Part shown: positions 33,301 to 46,349 of the stretch, one piece after another
Numbering within the stretch: the first letter of the stretch is position 1
How the letters are laid out: every line of letters begins with the position of its first letter
Origin: Agrocybe praecox
Taxonomy: Eukaryota > Basidiomycota > Agaricomycetes > Agaricales > Agrocybaceae
Assembly: GCA_964017145.1 (NCBI GenBank)
Contig: OZ024847.1
Span: forward strand, 2,232,001 to 2,296,000
Length of the DNA stretch: 64,000 nucleotides
Direction: 5' to 3'
Translations under genes and position numbers: made by a program
The notes under the pieces: generated by a model
The model's database searches: none
Told to the model about the DNA's origin: nothing
Seen by the model: the letters and a program-made list of their open reading frames with translations, nothing else

Positions 33301-34597
33301 GGCTGAGCACGTACGAGCTGTTAGTGAAGGACACGAAGCAATGAAGCTGTATAGCAGCTTGATTCAAAAAGATTCCACCCTTCTACAGAGTTACATATCA
33401 ACCCTTCAACTAAATATGAATATTGCTAGACAGGCAAAGATGGAAATCCAGCCCCTGGAAAGAAGCCAGCAAGTCATTCAATTTTCTCGGGCACTGGTCA
33501 GGCAATTTCCCGACCGACAAATATCTTTTATTCGTCTCATCAGGAAGCACGCAAACCTGTTGGAAGCCTTTGACCAACCTTCAGAAGCCAGCACCGTCAT
33601 TGAAGAGGCTCTTGGCTGGTTTGACATGCATTCAGCTCAAGATGAAGAGTTGGCAGAACTGCACTCTGACACACTTATGTATTCTGCCAGACTTCTTTTT
33701 CATCAAGGTCATCTCGACAAGGCATTAAGTGCCTATGACAAGGCGATCAGAGTTGGGCAACCCTTCGCGAACAGTCATTCTGTTGCCTCCAATATTCTCT
33801 GGGCAAAGATGGGAACCCTCCTGGTATTATATATTATTGGAGATATTCTACTTGCACTCGCCAACATTGAAGATTGTTCTATGTTTGCCGCCGAACATGA
33901 TTTAGAGGAGGGACGAGCATATACCTCTTACTTGGAAAGTGCGTCGCTTATCTACCGATCCAGTGGCGACATTGATAAGGCGGTGTCTAACATGCGACGG
34001 TCTATGGAGATTGATCGAGATCAAGACAGAATTCCATTTTCCTGGATTTTGTCTAATCTTCTTGCCGACGCTGAGGAGGAAGAAGAAGCCCTTACCATTG
34101 CATATGTGGCCATACAAGAATGCGAGAAGTGGCCGGACAGTTGCTCTATCGTCGACAAGGAACGTTATGCACAGGCGCAGTATACTCTGTCCCTACGTTT
34201 CTTCGCAAACAACGACCTAGTTCAGGCACGAAAGCTGCTTCTCAAGGTCCGATCGTTCTACCAACAACATTCACAGACAAGAAATCTTTGGTTCATCGAC
34301 TTGGCTACAACCCTATGGGCGTTGGGACACCTAGAGTGTGCATCAGGCCGACACGAAGAAGGCATCGCTGCAAGAACCGAGCTCATCAAGTTGCGAACAT
34401 GACTTCGACTCATACTTCCGCGTCTTGATGAATTTCTGGAGGTGGGGTTGAAAAGGGAACGTAATTTTGCTGCGTGGAAGGACCTCCTCAAAAAGATCAA
34501 TTTAACATGTGGACATCAGGATGAAGATGATATAATCGAAAGCGCAGTAATATCCCAGTTCGAAAATCTGACAGTTTCGTCGGATGAGCCTATATAG
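30331..34597 (+). pseudogene. TPR gene copy C, broken by internal duplication and a nonsense codon
   Basis: Exons 1-3 (30331-30432, 30490-30632, 30683-30860) and the start of exon 4 (30913) match the splice pattern of copies B and E, with the start MVDPLSTALVAISLATALKD. The exon 4 frame runs to 32658. A 724-bp segment (31846-32569) is repeated at 32570-33293, and because 724 is not a multiple of three the frame shifts at the junction. The second frame then runs from 32570 to a TGA at 34400-34402, where other copies have CGA. If read through, it would reach a stop at 34595-34597. At best the locus encodes an N-terminal TPR protein of about 720 residues; that truncated product cannot be excluded. 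Confidence 0.82.
31846..33293 (+). repeat. 724-bp direct tandem duplication inside TPR copy C
   Basis: Unit 1 is 31846-32569 and unit 2 is 32570-33293. Both end in gacttc and both open with atgaca followed by a GCCACGCGCGTTTAC stretch. The units have diverged from each other, so the event is not fresh, or it came from exchange between two different paralogues. Confidence 0.85.
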
Positions 34598-34599
34598 CT

Positions 34600-35220
34600 G
34601 CAGTCATAGTTTTGTAGTGCAATATTTATATCTGACATCCAATGTAATGCTAGTCTCTATCTATTAAGTATATGAGCGCTGGGCTTCTTTGTGTGCTAAC
34701 AACCTCAAAGAACAATACCTCGACACACACATGAAGTAATCAAAGGAAGAAGGAAACATTGGACAATGATCGAGAAACATGTAGAGAGATGTTGACTTTG
34801 AGTATGTCGAGGTGATAAATCAACGCGACATGGTCAAATTGACCGAGATGTAGAATATGACAAAGAATCGGGTGCACCAAGAACATTCCAAGTATCATCA
34901 ACATTCCAGGTACTCTAGCGATTAAGAATTCAGCGCGGAATACTTGATATTATGAAGCGAGTCGGCAGCTCACCAGGAATGTGCGATATACTTCCTGGTC
35001 TTCGATGTTTCCATCCAGGTCTATACTGCGCCAACGACAAGATACACTGAGATTGAGAAGTGAACTAACCTTGAATGAAGATGCTCAGCGTTTATACGAG
35101 GTCCAAGCGGACATTGCGACGTACCATCATCGAGATTATGAGGATGCACCTACCCCCCCAGAATCATTTACGCAAGCGAGAAAATCTAGAAGGAAGAAGA
35201 GGTTGAAAAGGATAGTATAT
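34600..35220 (+). repeat. TPR-gene trailer block, copy 3
   Basis: This is the closest relative of the trailer of copy A (6646-7499), continuing the strong A-C similarity seen in the 3' coding part. Confidence 0.75.
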
Positions 35221-35299
35221 CATGGAAAATGTAACATATGTACCCGTGGGGACAAGTAGCCCCAACAACCAAACACCTATCATTTGGCGCTTCAAAGGT

Positions 35300-37410
35300 A
35301 GAGAACCAATTCCATCATTCTTGATTCAGAGTCCTCAATCGAACACCTTTTTCGCGCAACCCGCTTCGAGCACCCTCACATTTCATCCAGGCATCCCCAT
35401 GCTTACGATTAAATGTGGGGTCTTCCCTCTACACTCTTATAAGCTACTCACCACCGCTGGCGCCATGCACGCCTGACCGGAAATCCATTATCTTGAAGTA
35501 CGTTGAAAACACATACATTCGCCTTTTTCCTACCCAAGACAGCCGATGATCTTCCCCTGCCGAAAGAACGTCGGTACTTGTTTCATATGCCCGTGAGACC
35601 CACTCGCCCAAGCACACTTGGCTGGGTATGCATAAATCCGCCACAATTTGATTCGTAGGTCGATCAACGCCGAGCTCGTTCGGTGTTTTTGTGCTTCAAA
35701 CGAGGTGTCTCAAGGTGGAACCTGCTCAAATGCTGGTTACCACGCAGTCAATTGGGTAGTAAAGTGCTTCTATATGTCCATGCAGCACTGCGACATGTTG
35801 TGTGTGATGGCAACAGTTTGAGCAGGTACGTGCAACCCTGCTGAAGCTGGATACGTTAAGCGCTATGATTCAGGGACAGGAATAAAAATCTAAACTTACT
35901 AATGCGACACGCAACGTACTACATGCTCGAGTTCCTACCGACCATATCCTTTGGGGCCCACAAATCCAAGTATTGACTTTCCACGTCCTGAGATGGAGAG
36001 TTGAGCGACATGTCCAACTCGGTGGGGTGGAGGGTAGACTCGACTCACCAAAATATAGCCCTCGATGCTCTCTTTTCCCGCTCCTGAATCTCCATCGCAC
36101 CCAATTTCACGATCTACGCAGGTAGGGTAAACTGGAGTAATGACATCTAATCAGTGCATATATGTTGAAAATGAATATCTCTTACAAGATATCGGGCCCA
36201 AACATTTGATTGCCCAGCCTCAAGGGCAAATGAGAAGGAGAAGGGGAGTCTGGAACGGGATGAATGTGATAGAATATCATATCAGGAAAGAAGAAATGAT
36301 GTACAAGTCGAGAAGGCACGGTTGTACGTTTCGAACATCTTCGAAATTCACTAGATCGAGGATGGGAGGGGCCAACATGAGGAGACCTCTTTGCAATTAT
36401 GAGGATGATGTGTAAAGTCGGCGTTGATTATTTCTCGCAGCGGAGACGAGGGCTAACTTGAGCGAGTACTCGAAATTCGAGATCAAGTATGGGGTTCCTA
36501 GAAAAGGCTAAAGATGGTACGAAACAATCAGAGATAAAAGATGCGAAAAAGATGACTTAATACAGACATAGACTCACCAGCAGCTGTAGTTTTACAGGAC
36601 CAGCAATATTGCAAGCGACAGCTCGGCTGATTCTCCGCCAGCCATCATGCATCATCATGTGTTAATTCTCGAAAAAGCGACGATCCTGGTATCATCCGAG
36701 CGAGACATTTTCTTTGAAGGGAAGAAGAAAAGTGCAAGTGTGAGTGCAGGAATTTAGAGCAAAGTTCAAACACGGAAAGACGGAATAACCTGGTAATGGA
36801 TTGTTGCGACGTTTCTTATACGATATCCAGCCCAACCACTCGTGGCCTAGCTTTGAGGGAGCCATACCATCAATTGACGCTATCCCGTTCATCGAAGTGA
36901 GGAGGATGGGAGTCTGGAAAGAGGTGAATGTGAGTATGGGAGCACAATGGCATATCAGACAAAAGGCACGTACTGGTCGAGAAGACACGGTATACAATGA
37001 GTCATCTATCGTCGGGCTTCACAATTGCAGGATGGCAGCATTTTTGGAACATTGAAGTGCCCGACGGAGGGGGATAACATAGAGAAGCCTCTCTGAGATG
37101 ATGAGGATTGGGTGTAAGTAGAAGACATCTTTGTGAAGTTGTTAAATATGGAGACGAGAAGAGCTCACTTGATTGAGTACGCGGAATCCAAGATCAAATA
37201 CGGCGTTTTAAAGATGATACGAAACCAGCAGAAAGATGCGTATAAGAGTAAATGCAAAAATAGACTCGCCAGCGGATATGATTTAAGAGAACGATCGCTG
37301 ATCCTCAAAAAACATCCAATCCTGACATCATCGAATGGACGCCGTTTCTTCGAAAGGATGTGGAGAAATTTAGAACGAACACGGAAGACGGAACGGATCG
37401 CTTCAACGCC
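35300..37410 (-). pseudogene. M-family locus M6 (long form, sister of M1)
   Basis: It parallels M1 over its length, including the extra second 5' unit (36580 side and 37264 side). Minus-strand segments seen are IVKLGAMEIQEREKRASRAI before a GTGAGT donor near 36050, GRGKSILGFVGPKGYG near 35970, SRNPILDLEFRVL near 36490, and GTSMFQKCCHPAIVKPDD ending in a TGA near 37010. The stop in the last segment and frameshifts elsewhere mark it as decayed. Confidence 0.5.
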
Positions 37411-37411
37411 G

Positions 37412-37490
37412 AACGGTCACGTGACTTTATTCGGATTTCTCCGTTACGCGTCGCGTAGCCAAGGCCGAGCCTTATCTGAGACAATTTTCT
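37412..37490 (-). promoter_or_regulatory. M-family promoter box, copy 6 (with E-box)
   Basis: The box has cggtcacgtgactttattcg, ttacgcgtcgcgtagcc and aaggccgagccttatct. Here the first half reads CACGTG, an E-box palindrome, where most copies have CACGCG. Confidence 0.65.
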
Positions 37491-37699
37491 TTTCTTTTTT
37501 TTCACCATCACCACTTTCACCCACTTGCTTCATCACTGGTTCTGTGCCGCTGGTGTCCTAATAATCCAACATATCTTGTCCAAACTTTCTTCTCTGTTCC
37601 TCGATGGTACCGCTCGACGGAAAAGCAGTATCCTCGGCCTGCAATCTTTATCTGCCTCCCCACGCTCCCGCTCTTTCTTCTAGGAAAATATGTTGTCTA

Positions 37700-39160
37700 T
37701 GCTTCTTACGCCTCACCTATTTCCCCGCTTGGATGGTTATGAAATAGACTACACCAAAGATAGAGTAGGCCTAGGTGGGCTCTCAGAGTCGACGACCGTA
37801 TATCTTACAACCACCTTGAATGGTGATTGATGCTGCGACCGGTTCCATCAGCGTACTCATATGTCCAAACTTGTTTCCGTCCCACTCCGAATACTCTTAA
37901 CTTAAAACGCCCTTCAACTTTCATTTCCATTCATCCATAGCATCGTTCGTCTCTTCGTGTCTCTTGAACTTTCCGACCCGTCATCCTATAAATGATATCG
38001 TATCTCAGGCGCCCTTGGATGGTTGAAGTTTGATTGCACATCACATATGGATGTGTTTTGGCTCAGTGCAAATAGCTTGTCTCCGGAGTATCACGCTGCT
38101 GGTGAAAGCATAGACATATGTTTCATCGCGTATTCTGTAAGGCAATACAAATCATGTGAGAAAATTACGTTTTTATAAAAGTCTTGGATTCAGAATAATG
38201 TATATTCCACATTCAGTCCCTTTCTTGGCCGCCACTTCCTATCCCCTCTTATCTCAACAACGAGTGTCGTTTACCCTTGTTAACGCCCAACCATTGCGCC
38301 CACTTAATGAACAACGCACCATAGTTGATTCACCTACCGCCACCTCGTTGTGGAAGAACGACATCTTGTATGTTGTTCTCACAACCCAAAATAAAGTAGA
38401 GAACTCAAATTTTGGTTTTAGTTGTTGTTTGTCCTTGAGCGCAAATCCCAGAGAAGATGCTGAGGAAGCACCATGTTTTGCCTTCTCCGCAGCCCACCAT
38501 TCCGTCCCTTTCACTACACACCCTAACATATCTCCATGTCACTTCGAAAGAACAACGTTCAGCCTTGCTTCTTGGCGTCCTATATCTTGGACTCACATTC
38601 CCAAACGAAAACCGGATATGGAGAAGCCAAGGACTTTATTGCGACGTGAAGTGAATTTGAGTTGTGCTTACTCCTCGGTATCATGTTTCACACAAGCTGG
38701 ATCTTTGAATCTCGATTGGATTAAGGCTTACTGGGAACGTTTCCGAAAGGACGAACGCGATATTGCGTTGCCGGGTGCATCAAAGTTATGTATTTTTATT
38801 CATTTAATTTTAATGTATGTAGGACATCTCTGAGTTTGGTGCCGAGAAGTATGAGTGGGGTGCTCAGAACATTCTCAAGGTTATTGGTGAGTCTTTTGAA
38901 GCTGAAAATAACCCAATGACCTTCGGCTCACAATCAAAAAGCCGAAGAGTAGGCGCTAACGGGCTCTGATGTGCCATGCTACTAATATGACGTTCACAGC
39001 CTTCAAGTTAATTTTGGAGCATCGTAAGTGTCCGCTCTTGTCTCTTGTTTATAACAGACGCGGGCAGTGTAGAACTGTAGTGCTTATATTGTGGATCATA
39101 CAGTCTCAGGCTGCTTTTCACTTACCAACAAGCTCCCTCCTTTTCTTCGATTCATGTGAA
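37700..39160 (+). other. Q block copy 3 and 5' region of TPR copy D
   Basis: 37700-38430 is the third Q block. A 225-codon plus-strand frame (38156-38833) crosses it and continues into sequence shared with the 5' region of copy C, including FRKDERDIALPG. The relatives are not open in the same frame, so I do not call it a gene. A tgcttatatt TATA-like site lies at 39081-39090, about 75 bp before the start of copy D. Confidence 0.5.
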
Positions 39161-42100
39161 ATGGCAGATCCACTATCTATTGCTCTCGCTGCGATCTCCC
39201 TTGCAACAGCGCTCAGGGACATTATCGAACTCGCACAAGCGCTCAATGACTCGTTCAAGAAGGTGCGAAGGCAAAGTCACGGTTGGGAGAAGCCCTCAAA
39301 GTTGATTTTCTCATTCTTAGTCTGGTCGGAATATGCAAAGGGTAGAATCTCTGGCTTCAGAGACGCTCGGGACTGTAAAGGATCTCCAGAAGTTCTATGA
39401 CGGGCATAAGGAGATTCTTGACAGTGCACCGGATATGCAAGACGCCGTACTAAGGCTATTAAAGTGCGTTTCTAATATCGCTAACCGGGCATTTTTACTC
39501 ACATCTCCTGTAGGGAAGTGGAAAGAGTACACGAGGAGTGCAAACCTATACTACAAATTCATACTGCCTCCGACGGAAAACTACATACCTGGATGAAGCG
39601 GAAAGTTGGACCTTGGTGGAAGCGAAATGCCTTGGAGGAATCCATTCGGAACTTGCGAGATGGGGCGAACAAGTGTCTCAGTGATTACATGGTACGAGAA
39701 TAATCAATATGCATTGAGATATGTAGTTGATACAAATTTTGAAGATGTTTGCGTTACTACGTATTGAAGCTACCACGTCCCAAGTTCAAGCCTCTGCGGT
39801 TCGAATCGAGGCAACCACTATCGAAATCAGATCTGCTGTTACCCGTGTCGGGATTGTTCGCCCTCAAATCCAATCATCGCTTCCTCAAGCGTCGGACAAT
39901 AACCTCTTAGGCTTCCAGGGTTCCACTCCAGTCGTACTATCACATCTCCCCCCATATGTGAAATTGGCCGAACACCTTGTATATAAGGAGGCTATAGCCT
40001 TTCAAGTGGGCGGGATTGAGATTCTATTCAAAAAGATCACTTCTGGCGGATTCTATACCAAAGAAGAGCCAGACCATTTACATTTGGGACCTTTCAATAC
40101 ATCTGTTCACCTAGAGCCTTCTACAAAAGAAGAAATAGAAGATTTACAATTTGATGTGTTCGCCCAGATTGCCAAAATACGCGAAAACTTAAAAGGCAGA
40201 CATAATGGACCATCAATCCAGGATGGCGCATTGGCGATGTCAATATTATCTGTCTGGCTTTCCAACCTCGAAATGCATCACGAATCTTTAGCAATGTTGC
40301 GGTTTGCCGTAGACCTTTATCGGATACTCACCAAGACAAACGAAGATGTTTATGGACCCCACTTTGCGCATGCACTTCACCTCATGTCTCAGAGGCTTGT
40401 GGGCACTGGAGACCTTGTACAGGCCTACAAAGTAATCACAGAGGCTGTGACCCTTGGGCGTCGTCTCGTGGCTGTCAGTCCAACCTTTGAAGCCCAAATG
40501 CAGCTCGCTGATTTGGTTCGCTACTCCTCGTATATTGCGCGTTGGAATGGAGATTTGGAAAATGCCACCCGCGATGCAGAAGAAGCGGTACAAACCTACG
40601 AGTGTCTTATCGGAAAGTCCACATCCGCGTTACAAATGGAAGTAAACATCATAGACAAAATGCGCGGACCAACCATTATGACGTTGGAGACCACACACAC
40701 GTACGACTATGCTCGCGCATTGGAAGGGCTGCATTACAGTCTATCTTCAACCAAGAGGAAAGATGAATCAGTAAGCGCAGGAATAAGGGCGCTCGAACTA
40801 TACAGTGCACTGGAGCAGAGGGAAGATTTCACCTATTTCAGTGTTTCAATAGCAAGTCTCTGTTACTCTCTCGCATCCGATGACAATCGGGACATAATCG
40901 CCGTCGAGCAGGCTCTTTCCTACGCACAAAAAGCGGTGTCTCAATGTGAGAAGGTCCTTCAACACACCGGAAATGTCCCCCGCGACCTTCCTTTTTCCCT
41001 TGCAAGGCAAGGCAAGATAGGCTTTTATCAGATTTGGGCCGTGTCGAGGAAGCATATGTGGTGTGCCAGAAACTTGAACGAGTAGTTCAAAACCATATCG
41101 AAGATCATCAGCTCCGTGCCAAATCACTTCTGGAATTAACGCAAAATCTTTTTCATTCGAGACGCTACGTGGAGGCAGCGTTGGTAGGGGAACAATTGGT
41201 TGCAACCTGCCCAGTATCGCTCTTGGATTGGAGTCTCTACAATGCTTACGCCTACACTTCTTGCGCCTTTGAAGAAACCGGGAATACTCTCAAGGCAGTA
41301 CAAATTGCCCAGTCAGCAGTCAGCTACTATCGCATTCTAGCATTTCAAGATTCTAAAAACGTCAAATTTCTTGCTACCAGCGTTGACAATCTAGCACGTC
41401 GACTTCGGTCAGCGGCTGAGCACGAACGAGCCCTTAGTGAAGGACACGAAGCAATGAAGCTGTATAGCAGCTTGATTCAAAAAGACGCCAGCCTTCTAGA
41501 GAATTACATGGCAACCCTTCGACTAAATATGGATATTGCCACACAAGCAATGATGGAAATCCATTCCCTGGAAAGAAGCCGAGAGGTCATTCAATATTCT
41601 CGGGCACTGGTCAAGCAATTTCCAGACCAACAAATATTTTTTATTCGTCTCATCTTCAATCACGCAACCCTGTTGGAAGACTTTGACCAACTTGCAGAAG
41701 GCGGCGCTGCCATTAAAGAGGCTCTTAGCTGGTTCGACGCCCACCCAGCTGAAGATCCAGAATCAGTCAAATTGCACACCAACACACTTCTATATTCTAG
41801 CAGACTTCTTTTTCATCAAGGTCATCTTGACAAGGCATTCAGTGTCTATGACAAGGCGATCAAGGTTGGGCAACCCTTCGCAGACGCATGTTCTGAAGTT
41901 GCATGCAATATTGTCTGGGCGAAGGCTCGAACCCTCATGGCATTTTACTTTATAGGACAAGTTCCACTGGCGCTCGCCAACATTGAAGATTGTCTCACAT
42001 TTGCTGCCAAACATGATTTGAAGGAGAAATGGGCGTATACCTTTTACTTGGACAATGCATCGCTTGTCTACCGATCCAGTGGCGACATTGATAGAGCGGT

Positions 42101-42686
42101 GTCCAATATGCGACGGTCGATTGACATTGATAGAAGTCACAACAGAACTCCAGTTTCCTGGATTTTGTCTGACCTCCTCGCCGACGCTGGGGAGGAAGAA
42201 GAAGCCCTTACCATTGCAAATAAGGCCATACAAGAATGCGAGAAGTGGCGGGACAGCTCCCGACCGATCAAAAAGGAACATTATGCGCAGGCGCAATATA
42301 CATTGTCCCTACGTCTCTTCACCAACAACGACCTTGCTCAGGGACGAGAACTGCTTCTGGACGTCCGATCATTTTACCGACAATATTCACAGACCAGAAA
42401 TCTTTGGTTCATCCAGCTGGGCATAACCCTATGGGCATTAGGACACCTAGAGTGTGCATCAGGTCGACACGAAGAAGGCATTGCTGTGAGAACCGAACTC
42501 ACCGAGTTACGAAAACGACTTGGACTCATATTCCCGCGTCTTGATGAATTTGTGGAGGTGGGATTGAAAAGAGAACGAAGCTTTGCCGCGTGGAAGAACC
42601 TTCTCAAAAAGATCAATTTAACATGTGGACACCAGAATGAAGATGATATACTCGAAAGCGCAGTTTTTGGCAGTCTAGTCGGATGA
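39161..42686 (+). pseudogene. TPR gene copy D, frameshifted by a 5-bp insertion
   Basis: Exons 39161-39262, 39321-39463, 39514-39691 and 39745 onward reproduce the family splice pattern, with the start MADPLSIALAAISLATALKD. The exon 4 frame is open to 41085, then the family sequence continues in another frame (from about 41024) to the stop at 42684-42686. Against all other copies, D has five extra bases (aggct) at 41019-41023 inside the codons for QAKILSDLGRVEEA, and the frame changes there. Everything else is intact, so the break is recent or the reference base calls need checking. Its promoter side is C-like but its early exon 4 is E-like. A truncated product of about 590 residues remains possible. 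Confidence 0.82.
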
Positions 42687-44260
42687 GCCTGTAGCATTTG
42701 CAGACTAGGTTTGACTTGGCTATCTTTGATGCTTTTTCCTTTCGCTCTCACCTGTTAACGAGTTTCCTTCTGGCACTCCATCCAGCATCGGTTGATATGA
42801 ACTCTTCTTTTTTATACCAGTAGCTATAATAACGTACAAAATTGTATCTGATATTCAGTATAATTCCAGTCTCTAGCATTCGAGGTGGGTACTGCGGCAG
42901 CCCATAAATTTGTACATGATATCGCCGAACAACTTGGTCATATCTGCAGACAGTTAGCAGCAGGTTCACATAAATATTTTACATCATTTAGTTACAAAGT
43001 ATTGATGCTTAGATGTCGTAGTTTGTATGTTCGTCGATTACAGATACAGGATCTTCAACTAGTAAGTGCCTCGAACAAGGCGAGGGGTACTACTATCAGG
43101 ACGTTGGATGGCATGGCTTTCTGGGAATGAACCGGTCAACGTTTCAATGTTCATCTCAGGGTATAGAGAAAAAAGCAAGACACGCACACAGCCAATAGCC
43201 CAATGACCTTGTTTCTAATGACATCCGATATGTAATGAGTCCTCCTTTCCCAGAATTTCTAGATTGAGTGAATTATTTCTTCGAGTGACTATAAGATAAG
43301 CAAACAAGAATATTCAATGAATGAAAGAGTCGCAACATACCTCCACAGCAGCTATGGTTTGATATCAAGCCTTACAGAAGAAAGTTTTGTTTGTTCGTCT
43401 GGAAGCTCTGACAGGGAGCATACTCTATCATGATACAGTGCAACTTGTCACGACCTACTAGTAGTCCTAGGAATTTCAGCGTAAACCTCGAGCGTGAGCG
43501 GTGTTATACAAAAGGAAGGAGAATTTCAATGCGTTGGAAAAAAGGGACGAACACGATCGGAAATTGCGAAAATGGCAAACGAGAGAAATATTTGTTCGGG
43601 ATTGAATCTTGACCTCTCTGAGCGATATCCGAGACACGGCATTATTTGCTTTGAAACCATGAGTGAGATTCGATCGATGCCTGTGGCTATCAGCGTGAAA
43701 GACGTTCTTTCCGAGACGAGAATCTCATTGCTCCTCGCCAATGCTTTAAGGTATAATCGATAATCGATAATCCTTCGAGTACGAGAAAGGGCCGTGATCC
43801 ACGTTTGATGTTGAGGCGCATACACCCGATTCATCTGTACCCAATTGCAGCAGATGCAAAATCATGATTCTGGAATGTCAACTTTGCACGCAGTCGACTC
43901 TTGATCGGATGAACGTCAAGCTCTGACTTCCGTTCTGACTCCTGTAAGACGCTTCGGTACCACCACGCCAGGATAGACCCCACCAAGATCCAATTTCTTG
44001 CTGTTCTTTTCCCCATCTCCACCTATCGTTTTCCATTCGTTCACCCCAGCCTGTGCGACCCACTTGAATCCCACTCTCGATAGTTATGCCTTGCTTAAAA
44101 CACAAATGTTCTGTGTGTAGAAGGAGCAATAGCAACAGACGCTACGAGTTGCAAGGAAATGATTAGCATATGTGCTCGATGGCTCCAGGTAAAGTACACA
44201 TACGTTGTAAGATAACAGTCTTCCAATGATGCTGTATACCCCAGGCCGTCGTGGACATGG
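42687..44260. other. 3' flank of copy D, nothing recognised
   Basis: The trailer of copy D diverges from the other trailers after about 42880. Short open frames here (for example 43494-43763 and 43526-43834 on opposite strands) overlap each other and have no conserved counterpart. I see no supportable gene. Confidence 0.45.
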
Positions 44261-44269
44261 AAGACAACG

Positions 44270-46000
44270 TTGAACAGTGAGCCATTGAAGCACCTGACGC
44301 TGCGAGTATGGAGGATCGATTGACGAAAGCCTAGGGAGGGTACGTCATCGCCTGGTCGCCTTGCATCATCGGGGTACTGCAAACGATTCAATCATAGTTG
44401 AATCCTACGTCCTCAATCGACCACTTCTTCTCGCAACCCGCTTCGAGCCTTTCGGATTTCGTCCCGCCACCCATGCTCCACTCTTCAAGACCTCACTGAG
44501 GATCTCGCTTTTTGAAATTCATGCTAGTTCACGCGCTATCACAAAACATGTTGCGGCATAAGTGGTGTACGAGTGAACGTCGCATCTTCCCTCCCAATTT
44601 CTATAATTAACTCATAGCCGCTGGTGCTGTGCCCTCTTGAGCCGAGATTTAACATATTTCAACGTGTTAAAATCGCATAAAGTACTCACATATTTCTCGG
44701 CCCAAAACCCCCCATCGTCTTCCACTGCCGAAAGAACGTTGGCGCTCGTTCCTGCGAGACCCATTCGCCCAAGCAAACTTCGATTGTCGAAAGGACGTCA
44801 GGGCTTATTCCTTTTGCCCGCGAGACTCACAGCACTTGCCCAAGTACGCTTTGCCAGTTTTGCATATAGCCACCACGACTTGATACAGAAATTGAGCCGA
44901 GCTCGTTCAGCGTCTGTGTGCTTCAAACGAGATGCGTCAAGGCGGGACCTGTCGAAACGCTGGCCTATACGCGGTCGATGAGGAACGACACTGAAACCGG
45001 TTGTCGGTGTTTAATGGGTTTGATGGCAGGAACGTGCGCAAGTGCGTACGGCTTTCTTACTGAAGTTGAAGACGTCAACCTACAATTCAGGCACAAGAGT
45101 AAAAATTGAAACTCACCAACACGGTGCAAAGGTACTAAATCCGCGAGTTCCCAGCAACCATACTCTTTAAATCCTTTATATCCAAGTATCGACCGCGCCC
45201 AAAGATGTCCAGAGTATCATCGTCCACGTAAGCTCTGGTGATTGATAGAAAAAGTTCAGAGGGATGGTCAACTCGGTGGAATGGATGGGTAGACTCACCG
45301 AATTACAAATTCCTTGATGCTCTCCTTTCTCACTCGATGTCCATCACAGACGATGCTGCGATAACAAGGATGGATCGAACTGTGAAGGTAAGGTAAGCTG
45401 GAGTAAGGATAATTAATCGGTGCATATATGCATTGAAGAATGATATTTCGTACAATCTTCAAGAGGGGGGGGCACACCGAACGCGTCAATTCATCGGTAA
45501 TTCATTGGTATCCGTTGGTCAAAATGAGGAAGAGGAGGGGACTCTGGAAAGAGACAGATGTGAGCGGAATGCGATTTCAGAAAGAAAGAAGGCACGTACT
45601 GGTCGAGTCAGATTGCCAACGCGTCAATTCATCGGCATCCGTTGATCAAAATGAGGAGGGGAGGGGAATCTGGAAAGAGGCAGATGTGAGCGCAATGCCA
45701 TATCAGAAAGATAGAAGACATGTACTGGTCGAGGAGTCAGATTGGTACGATTCATCTATCGTCGAGCTTCTCAATTACGGGATGGTAGCATTTTCGGAAC
45801 ACCGAAGTGCCTAATGGATGGGGAAATGACGAGGATTGGTGTGTAAGCTTAAGTTGCAAAGTCGGCGGGGAGACTAGGTTGATCGAGTATTCGAAATTCG
45901 AGATGAAATACGGGCTCTTAAGAGAACGATCTGACATCATCGAAAGGATGTTTAAAAAGAAGAGCGAAGACGGTCCACGGAAGACGGAATAACTCCGGAA
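44270..46000 (-). pseudogene. M-family locus M7
   Basis: From its promoter box the minus strand shows SLKSPYFISNFEYSINL (45890), then PLGTSVFRKCYHPVIEKLDD (45790), a segment with VRKESIKEFVIR before a GTGAGT donor (45300), GFKEYGCWELADLV (45160), SVRKPYALAHVPAI (45060), and a 3' part with DDVPSLGFRQSI (44330). It is the clearest copy for the first two conserved exons. The actual coding continuity fails at several stops. A tandem ~140-bp repeat with acgcgtcaattcatcgg lies inside it at 45478-45760. Confidence 0.5.
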
Positions 46001-46002
46001 AC

Positions 46003-46075
46003 GGTCACGCGACTTCATTCGGCTTTCTCCGAAACGCGTCGCGTAGCCAAGGCCGAGCCTTACCCAAAACAATTT
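46003..46075 (-). promoter_or_regulatory. M-family promoter box, copy 7
   Basis: The box has cggtcacgcgacttcattcg, aaacgcgtcgcgtagcc and aaggccgagccttacc, the same order as the other copies. Confidence 0.65.
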
Positions 46076-46349
46076 TCTTCTTTCCTTCCGCCCCCAATTG
46101 CACCCACTTGCTTCGTCATGCCTGTCCTGTTCTAAGCTCACTGTCTGTCTCCTGTTCAAAAAAATCTGCGAGCTGATGCGCCTGATAACTTGACTTCTTT
46201 CTGCCTCACAACACTCTGCGTTTCCCGTGGTTCTCTTAGTTATATTTACGAAATTCTGGCTTATACGGGTATCACACCTCGTCTCATCTAGATCGTAAAC
46301 CAAGTATATAACCATCGAGAGAAAAAATGTTGTTGGGATGAGTAGCTCA

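Noticed and set aside
7321..35476. Short plus-strand frames starting MENVTYVPVG at 7321, 20925 and 35222
   Set aside because: They recur in three copies, but the blocks are recent DNA duplicates and the frames end at different places; no sign of selection on protein.
38156..38833. 225-codon plus-strand frame upstream of copy D
   Set aside because: It runs across two different repeated blocks, and the related sequences at 26300 and 29900 are not open in that frame.
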